From Halobacillus litoralis (lineage in GTDB: Bacteria > Bacillota > Bacilli > Bacillales > Halobacillaceae), in contig NZ_CP026118.1 of assembly GCF_004101865.1 (NCBI RefSeq), forward strand, positions 62,001 to 126,000: a stretch of 64,000 nucleotides of DNA, given 5' to 3'. Both the position numbers and the translations under genes were made by a program. Numbering within the stretch: position 1 is the first letter of the stretch; every line of letters begins with the position of its first letter. Below, in pieces: positions 8,851 to 17,791 of the stretch. The notes under the pieces were generated by a model. It worked only from the letters and a program-made list of their open reading frames with translations, was not told where the DNA came from and did not search any database.

Positions 8851-9447
8851 ATGACGGCAATTTTTTATTGGTATGCATGGATCGCTGCCATTATTGTGAT
8901 CTTTTATATTCAAAAGCGGACACTTCGTCATGCTCTTATGCTCTTTATCGGTATAGCCATGTGTACATTTTCGGTGTCCTCATTAAGTACTGGAGCTCAC
9001 ATCTACATTCATGTTCTCCTTCTTTCCGGGTTTGGCACTCATCTATGGGTTCGTAGACATCGAAGTATTTTTGAACACTTTTGGCCATTTGTTTTAAGCA
9101 TTGGATATGCAGCGATTCTCATGTTTTTTGTGATACATCCTGTTTGGGGGGAATTTCCTGGGATATCTCTGGGGATGGTTCTCATTTTTTTACTATTGCG
9201 GATGATTGTTAAAGACATAGAAGGTTTACTGGCAATTTGGATGTTAATGAACGCAGGAGGCACGTTAAGTTCCTACGTAATTTTCTCGACTTATTCTAAT
9301 GAAGGTCTGATTGAGAGTCAGACCATGATGACCTTTGTCCTCAAAGGAGTACTATTTCTTTTTGTTTTCTATGGGGTTCATAACCTGAAGCGTGCTATAC
9401 GCAGGAAACGGTTGAACTCATCAAGCAAAGGAGCTGCTGTTGTGTGA
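8851..9447 (+). CDS. yphA: YphA-type membrane protein
   Basis: A 198-residue, strongly hydrophobic protein with about six membrane segments and a basic C-terminus. It occupies the position and has the size of B. subtilis YphA (199 residues). No catalytic motif is visible and the function is unknown. The ATG at 8851 follows GGTGGAGAGGA, better than the TTG at 8827. It overlaps the next gene by 4 nt (GTGA), which implies coupled translation with the YIEGIA gene. Confidence 0.75.
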   Translation: MTAIFYWYAWIAAIIVIFYIQKRTLRHALMLFIGIAMCTFSVSSLSTGAHIYIHVLLLSGFGTHLWVRRHRSIFEHFWPFVLSIGYAAILMFFVIHPVWGEFPGISLGMVLIFLLLRMIVKDIEGLLAIWMLMNAGGTLSSYVIFSTYSNEGLIESQTMMTFVLKGVLFLFVFYGVHNLKRAIRRKRLNSSSKGAAVV

Positions 9448-10313
9448 ATGAATATACTTACCCCATTCTTTTCGGGATTGTCATCGGCACCGCATTACGC
9501 GTGTTCATGCTGCGGACAGACTATCGGCAATACCCAACATATTTACACGGAAAAATAATCCATTTATCTTTAGGGTTCATTGCAGCTGCTTTAGGTACGA
9601 TTGCAATCCCCTCCATTATGGAGAAAGAGTTTACTGCAGTTACTTTCCTGACGCTTGCTGCTTCTCAATTTCGTGAAGTGCGAAATATGGAAAGGAATAC
9701 GTTGACAGAAATGGATGCCTTTGAGCTTGTCCCCAGGGGAAATACTTATATTGAAGGAATTGCGGTTGCTTTTGAAAGCCGTAACTATTTAGTTATTTTT
9801 TCTTCCTTTCTCGTAACTTTATGTTATTTGGCTGTAAATATATGGGTGGCAATTGCAGCCGCTGTTCTTGCGTTTGTCCTTTCGAATATACTCATGAGCG
9901 GATCAAAATTGTCAGATATCGTAAGTGTCGAACATTCTGAATTGTCATTCGAAGGGGCTGGATTGTATGTGGATAACATTTATATTATGAACATCGGGCT
10001 ACCAGAGCGGCAAGAAGAAATCATGAAGCACGGCATGGGCTTTGTGTTGACGCCAAAATCATTCAGTATACGCTCGACAATCGCCAATTTAGGTCAGAGA
10101 CAAGCAATCTTACATGATGTTTCTGTAACACTGGGCGTTTTTCGTGATTCGGGAACCCCGGCACTCGTTCCATTAATTAAGAGAGACTTGAACGACGGCA
10201 GGATTGGAGTCTTTATTCTGCCCCAAGTAAAAGACCCGGAAAGAGCGAAAGAAATCATTTCTGCTGTACCTGTGCTGGAAAATGCTATCCAGATGCCTAC
10301 AAAAAAGCGGTAG
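9444..10313 (+). CDS. yphB: YIEGIA-domain membrane protein (YphB)
   Basis: A 289-residue protein with the namesake motif YIEGIA near residue 107 and several membrane segments in the N-terminal half. The C-terminal half is soluble. It belongs to a family restricted to spore formers, so a sporulation-linked membrane role is likely but not shown by the sequence. The GTG at 9444 overlaps the yphA stop and has AAAGGAG 10 nt upstream. It is followed after 12 nt by its small partner gene. Confidence 0.88.
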   Translation: MNEYTYPILFGIVIGTALRVFMLRTDYRQYPTYLHGKIIHLSLGFIAAALGTIAIPSIMEKEFTAVTFLTLAASQFREVRNMERNTLTEMDAFELVPRGNTYIEGIAVAFESRNYLVIFSSFLVTLCYLAVNIWVAIAAAVLAFVLSNILMSGSKLSDIVSVEHSELSFEGAGLYVDNIYIMNIGLPERQEEIMKHGMGFVLTPKSFSIRSTIANLGQRQAILHDVSVTLGVFRDSGTPALVPLIKRDLNDGRIGVFILPQVKDPERAKEIISAVPVLENAIQMPTKKR

Positions 10314-10325
10314 GAGGAATCTACT

Positions 10326-10511
10326 ATGAAGATGGAAAAAGCTATTTTAGCTGCCGTTACTACCCAGACTGATAAAGTCCATGGCAGTGCTGCTGTATTT
10401 CAATGTGAAACAAAAGAAGAAATGGATGCAGTCGCCGCTAACTTGGAAGCAATTTTAGATGGAATCGCCCATGCTCTTAGTGATCATCTATATATCATTG
10501 TCAAGCATTGA
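10326..10511 (+). CDS. Capping complex subunit for YIEGIA
   Basis: A 61-residue acidic cytosolic protein that recurs next to YIEGIA-domain genes and is annotated by that association. A TAGGAGG site precedes the ATG at 10326. It ends the yphA–yphB unit and a long terminator hairpin follows. Length and context fit; the biochemical role is unknown. Confidence 0.82.
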   Translation: MKMEKAILAAVTTQTDKVHGSAAVFQCETKEEMDAVAANLEAILDGIAHALSDHLYIIVKH

Positions 10512-10573
10512 CAATCAGATAAAGAATTGTGTCTTTTCACAAAGTTTGCTAAAATAATAAAGTTAATGGCTTC

Positions 10574-10634
10574 CTGCTGTTCTTCGGAAGATGGGCTGTT
10601 AAATCCTCTTCCTTGGAAGAGCAGTATTTTTTTG
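10574..10634 (+). terminator. Terminator after the YIEGIA unit
   Basis: Long imperfect hairpin CTGCTGTTCTTCGGAAGA … TCTTCCTTGGAAGAGCAG followed by a run of seven T. Confidence 0.7.
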
Positions 10635-10696
10635 CTTTTCACTACTGAGGAAACATGAAATAATGAAAATAGAAATAGAGAAAGGATGATCCTTTC

Positions 10697-12007
10697 ATGA
10701 GAAAATCAGTAATTGCTGTAGTAGGTCGACCGAATGTCGGTAAGTCAACGATTTTCAATCGACTGGTCGGAGAAAGAATATCTATCGTAGAAGACACCCC
10801 AGGGGTGACAAGAGACCGTATTTATGCAGAAGCAGAATGGCTCACCACCCGTTTTAACGTAATCGATACAGGGGGGATTGAACTCGGGGACGAGCCACTG
10901 CTCGTTCAGATGAGAGCTCAAGCTCAGGTTGCGATTGATGAGGCGGATGTCATCGTATTTATGGTGAATGGCAGGGATGGAATTACTGGCGCCGATGAAG
11001 AAGTTGCTAAACTGCTCTTCAAGTCGAATAAGCCTGTCGTTTTAGCTGTCAACAAAGTTGACAATCCTGAAATGAGAGAGAACATTTATGAATTTTATTC
11101 TCTCGGGTTCGGTGAGCCTTTCCCGATTTCGGGAACCCACGGTTTAGGACTTGGAGATATGTTGGATGAAGTCGTCAAACATTTTCCGGAAAAAATTCAA
11201 GAGGAAATTGATGACGATACAATCCGCTTCAGCCTGATCGGGCGGCCGAATGTCGGCAAATCCTCACTTGTCAATAGTCTATTGGGGCAAGAGCGGGTGA
11301 TCGTCAGTGAGATCGCAGGAACGACTAGAGATGCCATAGATACTCCATTTACTAAAGATGATCGTGATTATGTCATCATCGATACGGCAGGTATGAGAAA
11401 ACGTGGCAAAGTATATGAATCCACTGAAAGATACAGTATCATGAGAGCTTTAAAAGCGATTGAACGCTCGGATGTTGTTTTGGCGTTGATTGATGCAGAT
11501 ACGGGAATCCAGGAACAGGATAAAAAGATAGCAGGCTATGCCCATGAAGCAGGCAAAGCAGTTATAATAGTCGTAAATAAATGGGATACGATGGAAATTG
11601 AAGAGAAGACAATGAAAGAATTTCAAGATAAAGTCAGGGATAACTTCAGGTTCTTGGATTATGCTCCTATAGTCTTCTTATCAGCAAAAACGAAAAAGCG
11701 TATACACACACTCATACCTAAAGTGTTGGAAGCGAGCGAAAACCACGCGATGCGCGTACAAACAAATGTCCTGAACGAGGTAATTATGGATGCGCTTGCG
11801 ATGAATCCGACACCATCGGTCAAAGGCCAAAAGCTTAAGATTTTCTACGCGGCTCAAGTGTCGGTCAAACCGCCGAGTTTCGTTGTGTTTGTAAACGAAC
11901 CTGAATTGATGCACTTCACTTATGAACGTTTTCTTGAAAACCGGATCCGCGAAGCATTCGGGTTTGAAGGGACTCCAATTAAGATTTTTGCAAGAAGACG
12001 GAGTTAA
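10697..12007 (+). CDS. der: Ribosome assembly GTPase Der (EngA)
   Basis: Essential GTPase acting in 50S subunit maturation. The 436-residue protein has two complete G domains: the first with GRPNVGKST (about residue 9), [12 protein letters not shown] and NKVD; the second with GRPNVGKSS (about 182), [12 protein letters not shown] and NKWD. A C-terminal KH-like domain follows (about 350–436). The length is normal. It is 25 nt upstream of gpsA, so probably co-transcribed with it as in B. subtilis. Confidence 0.97.
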   Translation: MRKSVIAVVGRPNVGKSTIFNRLVGERISIVEDTPGVTRDRIYAEAEWLTTRFNVIDTGGIELGDEPLLVQMRAQAQVAIDEADVIVFMVNGRDGITGADEEVAKLLFKSNKPVVLAVNKVDNPEMRENIYEFYSLGFGEPFPISGTHGLGLGDMLDEVVKHFPEKIQEEIDDDTIRFSLIGRPNVGKSSLVNSLLGQERVIVSEIAGTTRDAIDTPFTKDDRDYVIIDTAGMRKRGKVYESTERYSIMRALKAIERSDVVLALIDADTGIQEQDKKIAGYAHEAGKAVIIVVNKWDTMEIEEKTMKEFQDKVRDNFRFLDYAPIVFLSAKTKKRIHTLIPKVLEASENHAMRVQTNVLNEVIMDALAMNPTPSVKGQKLKIFYAAQVSVKPPSFVVFVNEPELMHFTYERFLENRIREAFGFEGTPIKIFARRRS

Positions 12008-12032
12008 TCGGCCAGGAAGGGAGTTAGGTAAG

Positions 12033-13073
12033 ATGGGTAAAGTAGCTGTATTAGGAGCAGGGAGCTGGGGTACCGCCCTCGCTCTAGTGCTTGCAGATAA
12101 TGGTCATGAGGTCCATTTATGGGCTCATCGTAAATCATTAGCAGACGAAATCAACCAGTCACATACCAATGAGAAATACTTACAAGGGATTGAACTTCCG
12201 TCATCAATTGTTGCAAATGATGATTTGAAAACCATTGTAGATGGTGCTGAACACATCATACTTGTTGTGCCGACAAAAGCTATGAGAGAAGTGTGCGGCC
12301 AATTGAAACATGTAATGAAGGATAAGGCTATACTTACACATGCCTCCAAAGGTATTGAACCAGGCACGTATAAACGAGTGTCTGAAGTGATCCGTGAAGA
12401 AATACCATCCGATTTATATGAAGATGTTGTCGTCCTTTCCGGACCGAGTCATGCAGAGGAAGTCAGCCGCAGACAACCGACCACCGTAACTGTATCTGCA
12501 GAGGAGTTAGAAGTAGCGAAAAAAGTTCAGGACGTGTTCATCAACCGCCAGTTCCGTGTCTACACATCTCCAGACTTAGTCGGCGTAGAATTGGGAGGCG
12601 CATTGAAGAATATCATAGCGCTTGGTGCAGGTATTTCAGACGGTCTTGGATATGGTGATAATGCTAAAGCAGCCTTGATCACACGTGGTCTGGCTGAAAT
12701 TGCTCGTCTCGGTACGTCTTTGGGTGCTAACCCTTTGACATTTTCTGGACTCACAGGTGTCGGTGATTTGATTGTCACTTGTACAAGTTCCCATAGCCGG
12801 AATTGGCGTGCAGGTTATAAATTGGGACAAGGAAATGATTTAGAGGAAGTCCTCGAACAGATGGGAATGGTTGTTGAAGGTGTCCGTACGACAAAGGCAG
12901 CCTATCAATTAGCCAAAAACCAGGGAGTTGAAATGCCGATTACAACAGGGATTTACAGACTTCTGTTCGAAAACGAAGCGCCCCGGGATGTGGTCGATCA
13001 ATTGATGACCAGAATCCGCAGGCATGAAATGGAGGATTTGACGAATATTCTTGATGAAAAAATGAATGACTGA
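12033..13073 (+). CDS. gpsA: Glycerol-3-phosphate dehydrogenase [NAD(P)+]
   Basis: Reduces dihydroxyacetone phosphate to sn-glycerol-3-phosphate, the backbone for PlsC-type phospholipid synthesis. The 346-residue protein starts with the Rossmann motif [10 protein letters not shown] and has the family blocks [18 protein letters not shown] (catalytic Lys) and [13 protein letters not shown]. The frame is open further upstream, but the ATG at 12033 sits after a GGAAGGGAG site and places GAGSWG at the usual position. It follows der. Confidence 0.96.
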   Translation: MGKVAVLGAGSWGTALALVLADNGHEVHLWAHRKSLADEINQSHTNEKYLQGIELPSSIVANDDLKTIVDGAEHIILVVPTKAMREVCGQLKHVMKDKAILTHASKGIEPGTYKRVSEVIREEIPSDLYEDVVVLSGPSHAEEVSRRQPTTVTVSAEELEVAKKVQDVFINRQFRVYTSPDLVGVELGGALKNIIALGAGISDGLGYGDNAKAALITRGLAEIARLGTSLGANPLTFSGLTGVGDLIVTCTSSHSRNWRAGYKLGQGNDLEEVLEQMGMVVEGVRTTKAAYQLAKNQGVEMPITTGIYRLLFENEAPRDVVDQLMTRIRRHEMEDLTNILDEKMND

Positions 13074-13134
13074 CAAATGTCGACCTTCGTGCATATACTA
13101 CACAGAACCTAATGTACGAGGAGGTCAATTGTTA

Positions 13135-13392
13135 ATGAGTGATTTTCAGAAGAATATTTTCGATCATTTGAAAAAGAAGGCGAACATCGATGCGGAAGAT
13201 GTATTTAAAGTGGCGAACTCTATGCAAAATGCAGATTTCAGTGATGAGAAGACCGTACGTCGCCTTGTACGACAGTTAGCGAAAGTCGCTAACAAAAATG
13301 TTTCGAAACAAAAAGAAGATAAAATCGTCGATGCGATCACAAAGCAAAACATGCCTCTTGATATGAACACGCTAGGCAAATTTTTAAAATAA
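13135..13392 (+). CDS. SpoVIF-like sporulation protein
   Basis: An 85-residue protein resembling the stage VI sporulation protein F family, which in B. subtilis affects late coat assembly. It is rich in Lys, Asp and Asn and has helical segments; no catalytic motif is visible. The ATG at 13135 is 8–9 nt from GAGGAGGT. It sits between gpsA and the yphE–yphF pair. The family call is by recollection of the pattern DVFKVANSMQNA…DEKTVRRLV, so moderate certainty. Confidence 0.72.
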   Translation: MSDFQKNIFDHLKKKANIDAEDVFKVANSMQNADFSDEKTVRRLVRQLAKVANKNVSKQKEDKIVDAITKQNMPLDMNTLGKFLK

Positions 13393-13494
13393 CTGCGAGT
13401 GAGTGGGCGCCTGAGGAGGCGGTCCTTCAATTGTATGCATAAGATAACACGCAGCAATCATTACACATGAGCTGGTTAGGAATTATTTAGTCAC

Positions 13495-13527
13495 CCGGGG
13501 CAAGGGATTGTCCCGGCTCTTTTTTTA
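13495..13527 (+). terminator. Terminator upstream of yphE
   Basis: CCGGGGCAA / TTGTCCCGG stem (one G·T pair) followed by CTC and a T run. Confidence 0.75.
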
Positions 13528-13591
13528 TGTCCGGGTCTGTTAACATGTGGTATAATACCAAAAGCAAAATGTGCCTGAAGGAGGAAGAGCT

Positions 13592-13789
13592 ATGTCTGAA
13601 TCTATGCTGAAAATGTACATATCATTTGCTGGAATCATTTCATTATTTCTTGCAGTTGGTTTGATTTACTTAAGCAGACATAAAATGAAAGGGGTCGGCG
13701 CGGCGATCGTTGCTACATTTGCTTACCTTTTCATGATTTTTGGAGGAATCATCATTTTTTACATCGTCTTCAGTGGACCGACGGCTTAA
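13592..13789 (+). CDS. yphE: DUF2768 small membrane protein YphE
   Basis: A 65-residue protein with two membrane segments (about 8–27 and 36–60) and a short basic loop. Size and place between gpsA and yphF match B. subtilis YphE (DUF2768). The ATG at 13592 follows GGAGGAAGAGC. The function is unknown; neighbours suggest a sporulation or envelope role. Confidence 0.75.
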   Translation: MSESMLKMYISFAGIISLFLAVGLIYLSRHKMKGVGAAIVATFAYLFMIFGGIIIFYIVFSGPTA

Positions 13790-13805
13790 TGAAGGGGGAC
13801 TCAAC

Positions 13806-14534
13806 ATGAAACGGTTACTTTTATTCTCTATGCCATTATTGGCCATCCTTTTATCGGGATGTTTATATCCACAAAGTGAATTGCAAAAGAATAAAGTGCC
13901 TAATCAAGCGCAATTGGAGATGGTCCAAAACGCTGTAGATAATTATCAAAATCAAAAAAACGGATTATTACCGATAAAGACAAAACCACAAGATACACCT
14001 ATCTTTCAAAAATATCCGGTTGAGTTCGGAAAACTGAAAGAATTGAATTTGATCGGAGAACTCCCTGGTACATCATTCGAAAATGGAGGGCACTATCAAT
14101 ATGTCATCATTAACGTGGAAACAGATCCAACAGTCAAAGTTCTGGATTTAAGAGCCACTGAAGAGGTCCGTTCATTACAAGTGAAGGTGAAGTTCTATAC
14201 AGAAAATAATAAGTATCCACCATTGGGTGAGTTTATTGCGCCTGGTGTCTACAAACTGGATCATGAGGAACTGGGGATGGATGCACCGCCGATGGTGGAC
14301 AGCCCATATTCTGACCAGCGCCTTCCGTTCTTCCTTGATGAACAAGGAAAAGTATACATCGACTTTCGGAAAGACTTATATACCTATTTAAGGAATCAGG
14401 AACATTCGTACGGTACAGGTGAGGATATTCGCTATTTATTAACGGATCATACCCCGTTTGTTCCGGCTTATTCAAAACCATATACCGTTCAGGATGGTGA
14501 ACCGATTTTCATGAGTGAAGCTCCGTCTTCCTGA
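13806..14534 (+). CDS. yphF: Lipoprotein YphF
   Basis: A 242-residue protein with a classical lipoprotein signal: basic start, hydrophobic core and lipobox LLSGC, so lipidation at about Cys19. The rest is a soluble exported domain without known motifs. The ATG at 13806 follows GAAGGGGGAC. It lies 16 nt after yphE and just before spoIVA, as in B. subtilis, where it is of unknown function. Confidence 0.85.
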   Translation: MKRLLLFSMPLLAILLSGCLYPQSELQKNKVPNQAQLEMVQNAVDNYQNQKNGLLPIKTKPQDTPIFQKYPVEFGKLKELNLIGELPGTSFENGGHYQYVIINVETDPTVKVLDLRATEEVRSLQVKVKFYTENNKYPPLGEFIAPGVYKLDHEELGMDAPPMVDSPYSDQRLPFFLDEQGKVYIDFRKDLYTYLRNQEHSYGTGEDIRYLLTDHTPFVPAYSKPYTVQDGEPIFMSEAPSS

Positions 14535-14540
14535 ATATAT

Positions 14541-14571
14541 ACCGCTCCCTGCATAGGGGAGCGGTTTTTTT
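14541..14571 (+). terminator. Terminator after yphF
   Basis: CCGCTCCC / GGGGAGCGG stem followed by seven T. The rest of the gap up to 14841 is AT-rich and holds only weak hairpins; I could not place a sigma-E promoter for spoIVA with confidence. Confidence 0.85.
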
Positions 14572-14841
14572 CATAGAATAGAGAATCAAATACGGCCGGG
14601 GCCAGCTTTCAAAATCATTAAGTGACTGGTTTTGTTTCTCTGGTTCCAGCTACATATGTATTTTTCTATATACAGCTGCCTGGACATCTTGAGAAATTAT
14701 ATTAATCTATGACTTTTTATTGCCTATCGTGAATTCATTTTCCTTGAGAATTAATTTCTTGCATAAATCACTAGGACAATGTCATAGAATTAGATTGTCT
14801 AGGCTTGTATGATGGTGAAATTTTATTTGGGAGGGGATCCT

Positions 14842-16320
14842 TTGGAAAAGGTTGATATCTTCAGTGATATTTCCAAACGGACAAATGGAGATATTTATTT
14901 AGGAGTCGTAGGAGCTGTTCGTACAGGAAAATCTACATTTATAAAGAAATTCATGGAACTCGTCGTCTTACCGAACATGGAGGAAGAATCCGATCGTGAA
15001 CGAGCATTAGACGAACTGCCTCAAAGTGCAGCAGGAAAAACAATCATGACAACAGAACCCAAGTTTGTCCCTAACCAAGCCGCTAACATCAATATAGATG
15101 ACCACCTCGACATTCGTGTGCGTATGGTGGACTGTGTAGGGTATGCGGTTAAAGGTGCGGTGGGTTACGAAGATGAGCATGGTCCTCGTATGATCCATAC
15201 GCCCTGGTATGAAGAGGCAATCCCTTTTCATGAAGCAGCAGAAATCGGGACGCAAAAAGTTATCCAGGAGCATTCTACAATCGGAATTGTCGTCACGACT
15301 GATGGTACCATCGGTGAGATTGCCCGGGAGGATTATGTAGAAGCAGAAGAAAAAGTCGTTGAGGAATTGAGAGAAGTCGGTAAACCATTCATAATGATTG
15401 TGAACTCTGCTCAACCGCACCATCCGAATACAGAAAAGCTGAGACAAAAACTTTCAGAAAAATACGACATCCCTTGTCTCGCTCTTTCAGTAGAGAGCAT
15501 GCGGGAACAAGATGTACAAAGCGTTCTTAGAGAAGCGTTATTTGAATTTCCGGTATTAGAAGTCAATGTCAACCTTCCGAGCTGGGTCATGGTGCTCGAT
15601 TCCAGACACTGGTTGAGAAACAACTTACAGCTCGCGATTGAGGAGACAGTGAAAGATATCAAGCGGCTACGGGATGTTGATAGCGTTGTCGATAATTTTG
15701 ATCAGTATGAGTACATCACAGGTGCTCATATATCCGGAATGGATCTAGGTGAAGGAGTAGCGGAGATTGATTTACAAGCTCCCGAGCACTTATATGATCA
15801 TGTTCTAAAAGAGATAGTCGGCGAAGAGATTCGAGGCAAAGACCACTTGCTGGAAATCATGCAGGATTTCTCCCATGCAAAACGTGAGTATGATATCGTG
15901 GCTGACGCACTGCAAATGGTTAAACAAACAGGATATGGAATTGCAGCTCCAAGTTTAGAGGATATGACTTTAGACGAACCGGAAATCATCCGGCAAGGGT
16001 CACGTTTCGGAGTTAGGCTTAAAGCGGTGGCACCTTCCATTCATATGGTGAAAGTGGATGTGCAATCAGAGTTTTCACCAATCATCGGTACCGAAAAACA
16101 GAGCGAAGAACTGGTCCGATATTTGATGCAGGACTTTGAAGAAGATCCATTATCCATCTGGAATTCAGATATATTCGGTCGGTCTTTGAGTTCTATAGTC
16201 CGCGAAGGGATCCAGGCAAAATTAGCTTTAATGCCTGAAAACGCAAGATATAAATTAAAAGAAACACTGGAACGTATCATTAATGAAGGGTCTGGCGGCA
16301 TGATCGCTATCATTTTATAA
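14842..16320 (+). CDS. spoIVA: Stage IV sporulation protein A (coat basement ATPase)
   Basis: Coat morphogenetic ATPase that polymerises on the forespore outer membrane and anchors the coat. From the TTG at 14842 the protein is 492 residues, the family length, and starts EKVDIFSDIS. It has the Walker A GAVRTGKST (about residue 24), the MTTEPKFVPNQA block, and the conserved C-terminus needed for anchoring. The ribosome site GGGAGGGG precedes the TTG; the upstream ATG at 14809 does not have one. Transcribed alone between two terminators. Confidence 0.97.
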   Translation: MEKVDIFSDISKRTNGDIYLGVVGAVRTGKSTFIKKFMELVVLPNMEEESDRERALDELPQSAAGKTIMTTEPKFVPNQAANINIDDHLDIRVRMVDCVGYAVKGAVGYEDEHGPRMIHTPWYEEAIPFHEAAEIGTQKVIQEHSTIGIVVTTDGTIGEIAREDYVEAEEKVVEELREVGKPFIMIVNSAQPHHPNTEKLRQKLSEKYDIPCLALSVESMREQDVQSVLREALFEFPVLEVNVNLPSWVMVLDSRHWLRNNLQLAIEETVKDIKRLRDVDSVVDNFDQYEYITGAHISGMDLGEGVAEIDLQAPEHLYDHVLKEIVGEEIRGKDHLLEIMQDFSHAKREYDIVADALQMVKQTGYGIAAPSLEDMTLDEPEIIRQGSRFGVRLKAVAPSIHMVKVDVQSEFSPIIGTEKQSEELVRYLMQDFEEDPLSIWNSDIFGRSLSSIVREGIQAKLALMPENARYKLKETLERIINEGSGGMIAIIL

Positions 16321-16348
16321 CGGCTCCGAGGGGGCCGTTTTAATTTTT
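16319..16348 (+). terminator. Terminator after spoIVA
   Basis: AACGGC(T)CC / GG(G)GCCGTT hairpin that begins within the stop codon, followed by TTAATTTTT. Confidence 0.75.
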
Positions 16349-16381
16349 CACCAGTGAACACTGCTAAAGTCTTGAAAAGTA

Positions 16382-16460
16382 AAGAGACCCTCTGATTTTT
16401 TTGCCTTAATTTCATGCGCTTCAAGCTTCGTTGATGGCTGGTTTTGCAAGAGGGGCTCTT
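16382..16460. repeat. Inverted repeat with 12-bp arms
   Basis: AAGAGACCCTCT (16382–16393) and AGAGGGGCTCTT (16449–16460) are complementary with one mismatch across a 55-nt loop. No gene is seen in the whole gap 16321–17009; a reverse open frame covering it is mostly antisense to the end of spoIVA. A second hairpin, CATCGTACT / AGTATGATG, lies at about 16548–16575. Confidence 0.35.
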
Positions 16461-16884
16461 ATACTTTAAATCAAATGATTTCATAGAGTTACTGGTCAAA
16501 TAAACCTTGAATAAAAGCTCTGACTTCGTATGTTTCAATCCAGCCAGTCATCGTACTGCATTTTAATAGTATGATGATTTTCAACTTTTGTAATGGGAAC
16601 TGAATCTGACGGGGATGGCTCTGTCGAGAGGTGAAAACGGTATACATAACTGCATGAAAAGCTTTAAATCAATTTTTTTAACGGAAATTTTATTCTTTTT
16701 AAAGGAGTTTCTCATCTTGATGTCGTATTAACAGAAGTGAAGGTATAAAAAAGGTCAAAAACCCTGTCATGACGCGGTTGTTGAAGTGTTGCTCATCCAA
16801 GTGGTTTATGTTAGTCTACTTATGAAATGAGGTGGAATTCAGTAAAGAAATCGCTTTGTTACGCGATTTTAAAAGGATTGTCTA

Positions 16885-16913
16885 TTGAATTTCGTAGAAA
16901 ACTCGTTTATTAT
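16885..16913 (+). promoter_or_regulatory. Sigma-A promoter of hbs
   Basis: TTGAAT (16885–16890), 17-nt spacer, TATTAT (16908–16913). The predicted transcript has a ~90-nt leader with two hairpins: GTCATCA/TGATGAC and TTGAAGTGG/CCACTTGAA. A possible second, extended −10 promoter (TTGCTC–17–TAGTCT) lies ~100 nt upstream, as B. subtilis hbs also has two start sites. Confidence 0.6.
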
Positions 16914-17009
16914 AAGGCTTGTCATCAAATGATGACTGCTAAATAAACATTTGAAGTGGATATGACACCACTTGAATGAGTTAAACCTTCGTGAGAGGAG
17001 GTGAATGTC

Positions 17010-17282
17010 ATGAATAAAACAGATCTAATCAACGCGGTATCTGAAAAAGCTGATCTTTCTAAGAAAGATGCTACGCAAGCTGTAGATTCTGTATTCGAAT
17101 CTATCATGGATTCACTTAAAGACGGTGATAAAGTCCAACTTATCGGATTCGGAAACTTTGAAGTTCGTGAGCGTGCGGCACGTAAAGGCCGTAATCCACA
17201 AACTGGAGAAGAGATCGAAATCTCTGCCAGCAAAGTACCAGCTTTCAAACCTGGTAAAGCCCTTAAAGATGCAGTTAAATAA
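17010..17282 (+). CDS. hbs: DNA-binding protein HU
   Basis: A 90-residue nucleoid protein that bends and compacts DNA. The sequence is canonical: [10 protein letters not shown] start, helical dimer region, [22 protein letters not shown] arm motif and [11 protein letters not shown] end. The start at 17010 follows GAGAGGAGGTGA, a very strong ribosome site, as expected for an abundant protein. A single-gene transcript with its own promoter and terminator. Confidence 0.98.
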   Translation: MNKTDLINAVSEKADLSKKDATQAVDSVFESIMDSLKDGDKVQLIGFGNFEVRERAARKGRNPQTGEEIEISASKVPAFKPGKALKDAVK

Positions 17283-17301
17283 TTAGCTACATAGGGCTTG
17301 G

Positions 17302-17335
17302 AAAAAGGGTGCACTGTGCACCCTTTTTCTTTTTT
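17302..17335 (+). terminator. Terminator after hbs
   Basis: Nearly loop-less inverted repeat AAAAAGGGTGCAC / GTGCACCCTTTTT followed by CTTTTTT. Confidence 0.85.
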
Positions 17336-17421
17336 GTATTTTTAAAAAGATTATCTTATGGCTATAATGGTCTTAACAAATAAGAGATGCTTCGTGAAAT
17401 AAAGAAACCAAGGTGGATATT

Positions 17422-17450
17422 TTGACAAAGAACACCTGTTAAGAGATAGT
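17422..17450 (+). promoter_or_regulatory. Probable promoter of mtrB
   Basis: TTGACA (17422–17427), 17-nt spacer, GATAGT (17445–17450), 27 nt before mtrB. The −35 is perfect and the −10 matches 4 of 6. Confidence 0.45.
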
Positions 17451-17476
17451 AATGATAAAAGAAGGAGGCTTCAAAT

Positions 17477-17701
17477 ATGTCTGCAGAGACCAATGATTTT
17501 TTTGTGATTAAAGCCCTGGAAGATGGCGTGAATGTTATCGGATTGACCCGCGGGACGGATACAAGATTTCACCATTCGGAGAAGCTTGATCGCGGAGAGG
17601 TGATGATTGCTCAATTTACAGAACATACATCTGCTGTGAAAGTCAGGGGGAAAGCCGTCATTCAGACCAGTCACGGTGAAATGACGAATGAAACAGAGTG
17701 A
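17477..17701 (+). CDS. mtrB: Trp RNA-binding attenuation protein (TRAP)
   Basis: A 74-residue subunit of the 11-mer ring that, when loaded with tryptophan, binds (G/U)AG repeats in trp leader RNA. The family sequence is clear: [19 protein letters not shown], the [15 protein letters not shown] tryptophan-binding region, and KVRGKA with the RNA-contacting Lys/Arg. The ATG follows AAGGAGG. In B. subtilis it is preceded by folE (mtrA); here hbs precedes it directly and folE is not in the window. No trp genes are in the window either. Confidence 0.96.
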   Translation: MSAETNDFFVIKALEDGVNVIGLTRGTDTRFHHSEKLDRGEVMIAQFTEHTSAVKVRGKAVIQTSHGEMTNETE

Positions 17702-17748
17702 GATAGCTTTTGAGACCGTATACATAACAAGCGCAGATTGGTGAATTA

Positions 17749-17757
17749 TGCTATAAT
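17749..17757 (+). promoter_or_regulatory. Extended −10 promoter of hepS–menG–hepT
   Basis: TGCTATAAT (TGn plus a perfect TATAAT at 17752–17757), 34 nt before hepS, with no good −35, typical of an extended −10 promoter. Confidence 0.5.
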
Positions 17758-17791
17758 AGGAGTGGTTTAATAGTGTTCAGGAAGGGACCAG

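Noticed and set aside
16041..16538. 165-codon minus-strand frame at the end of spoIVA
   Set aside because: Mostly antisense to spoIVA; no ribosome site and implausible composition.
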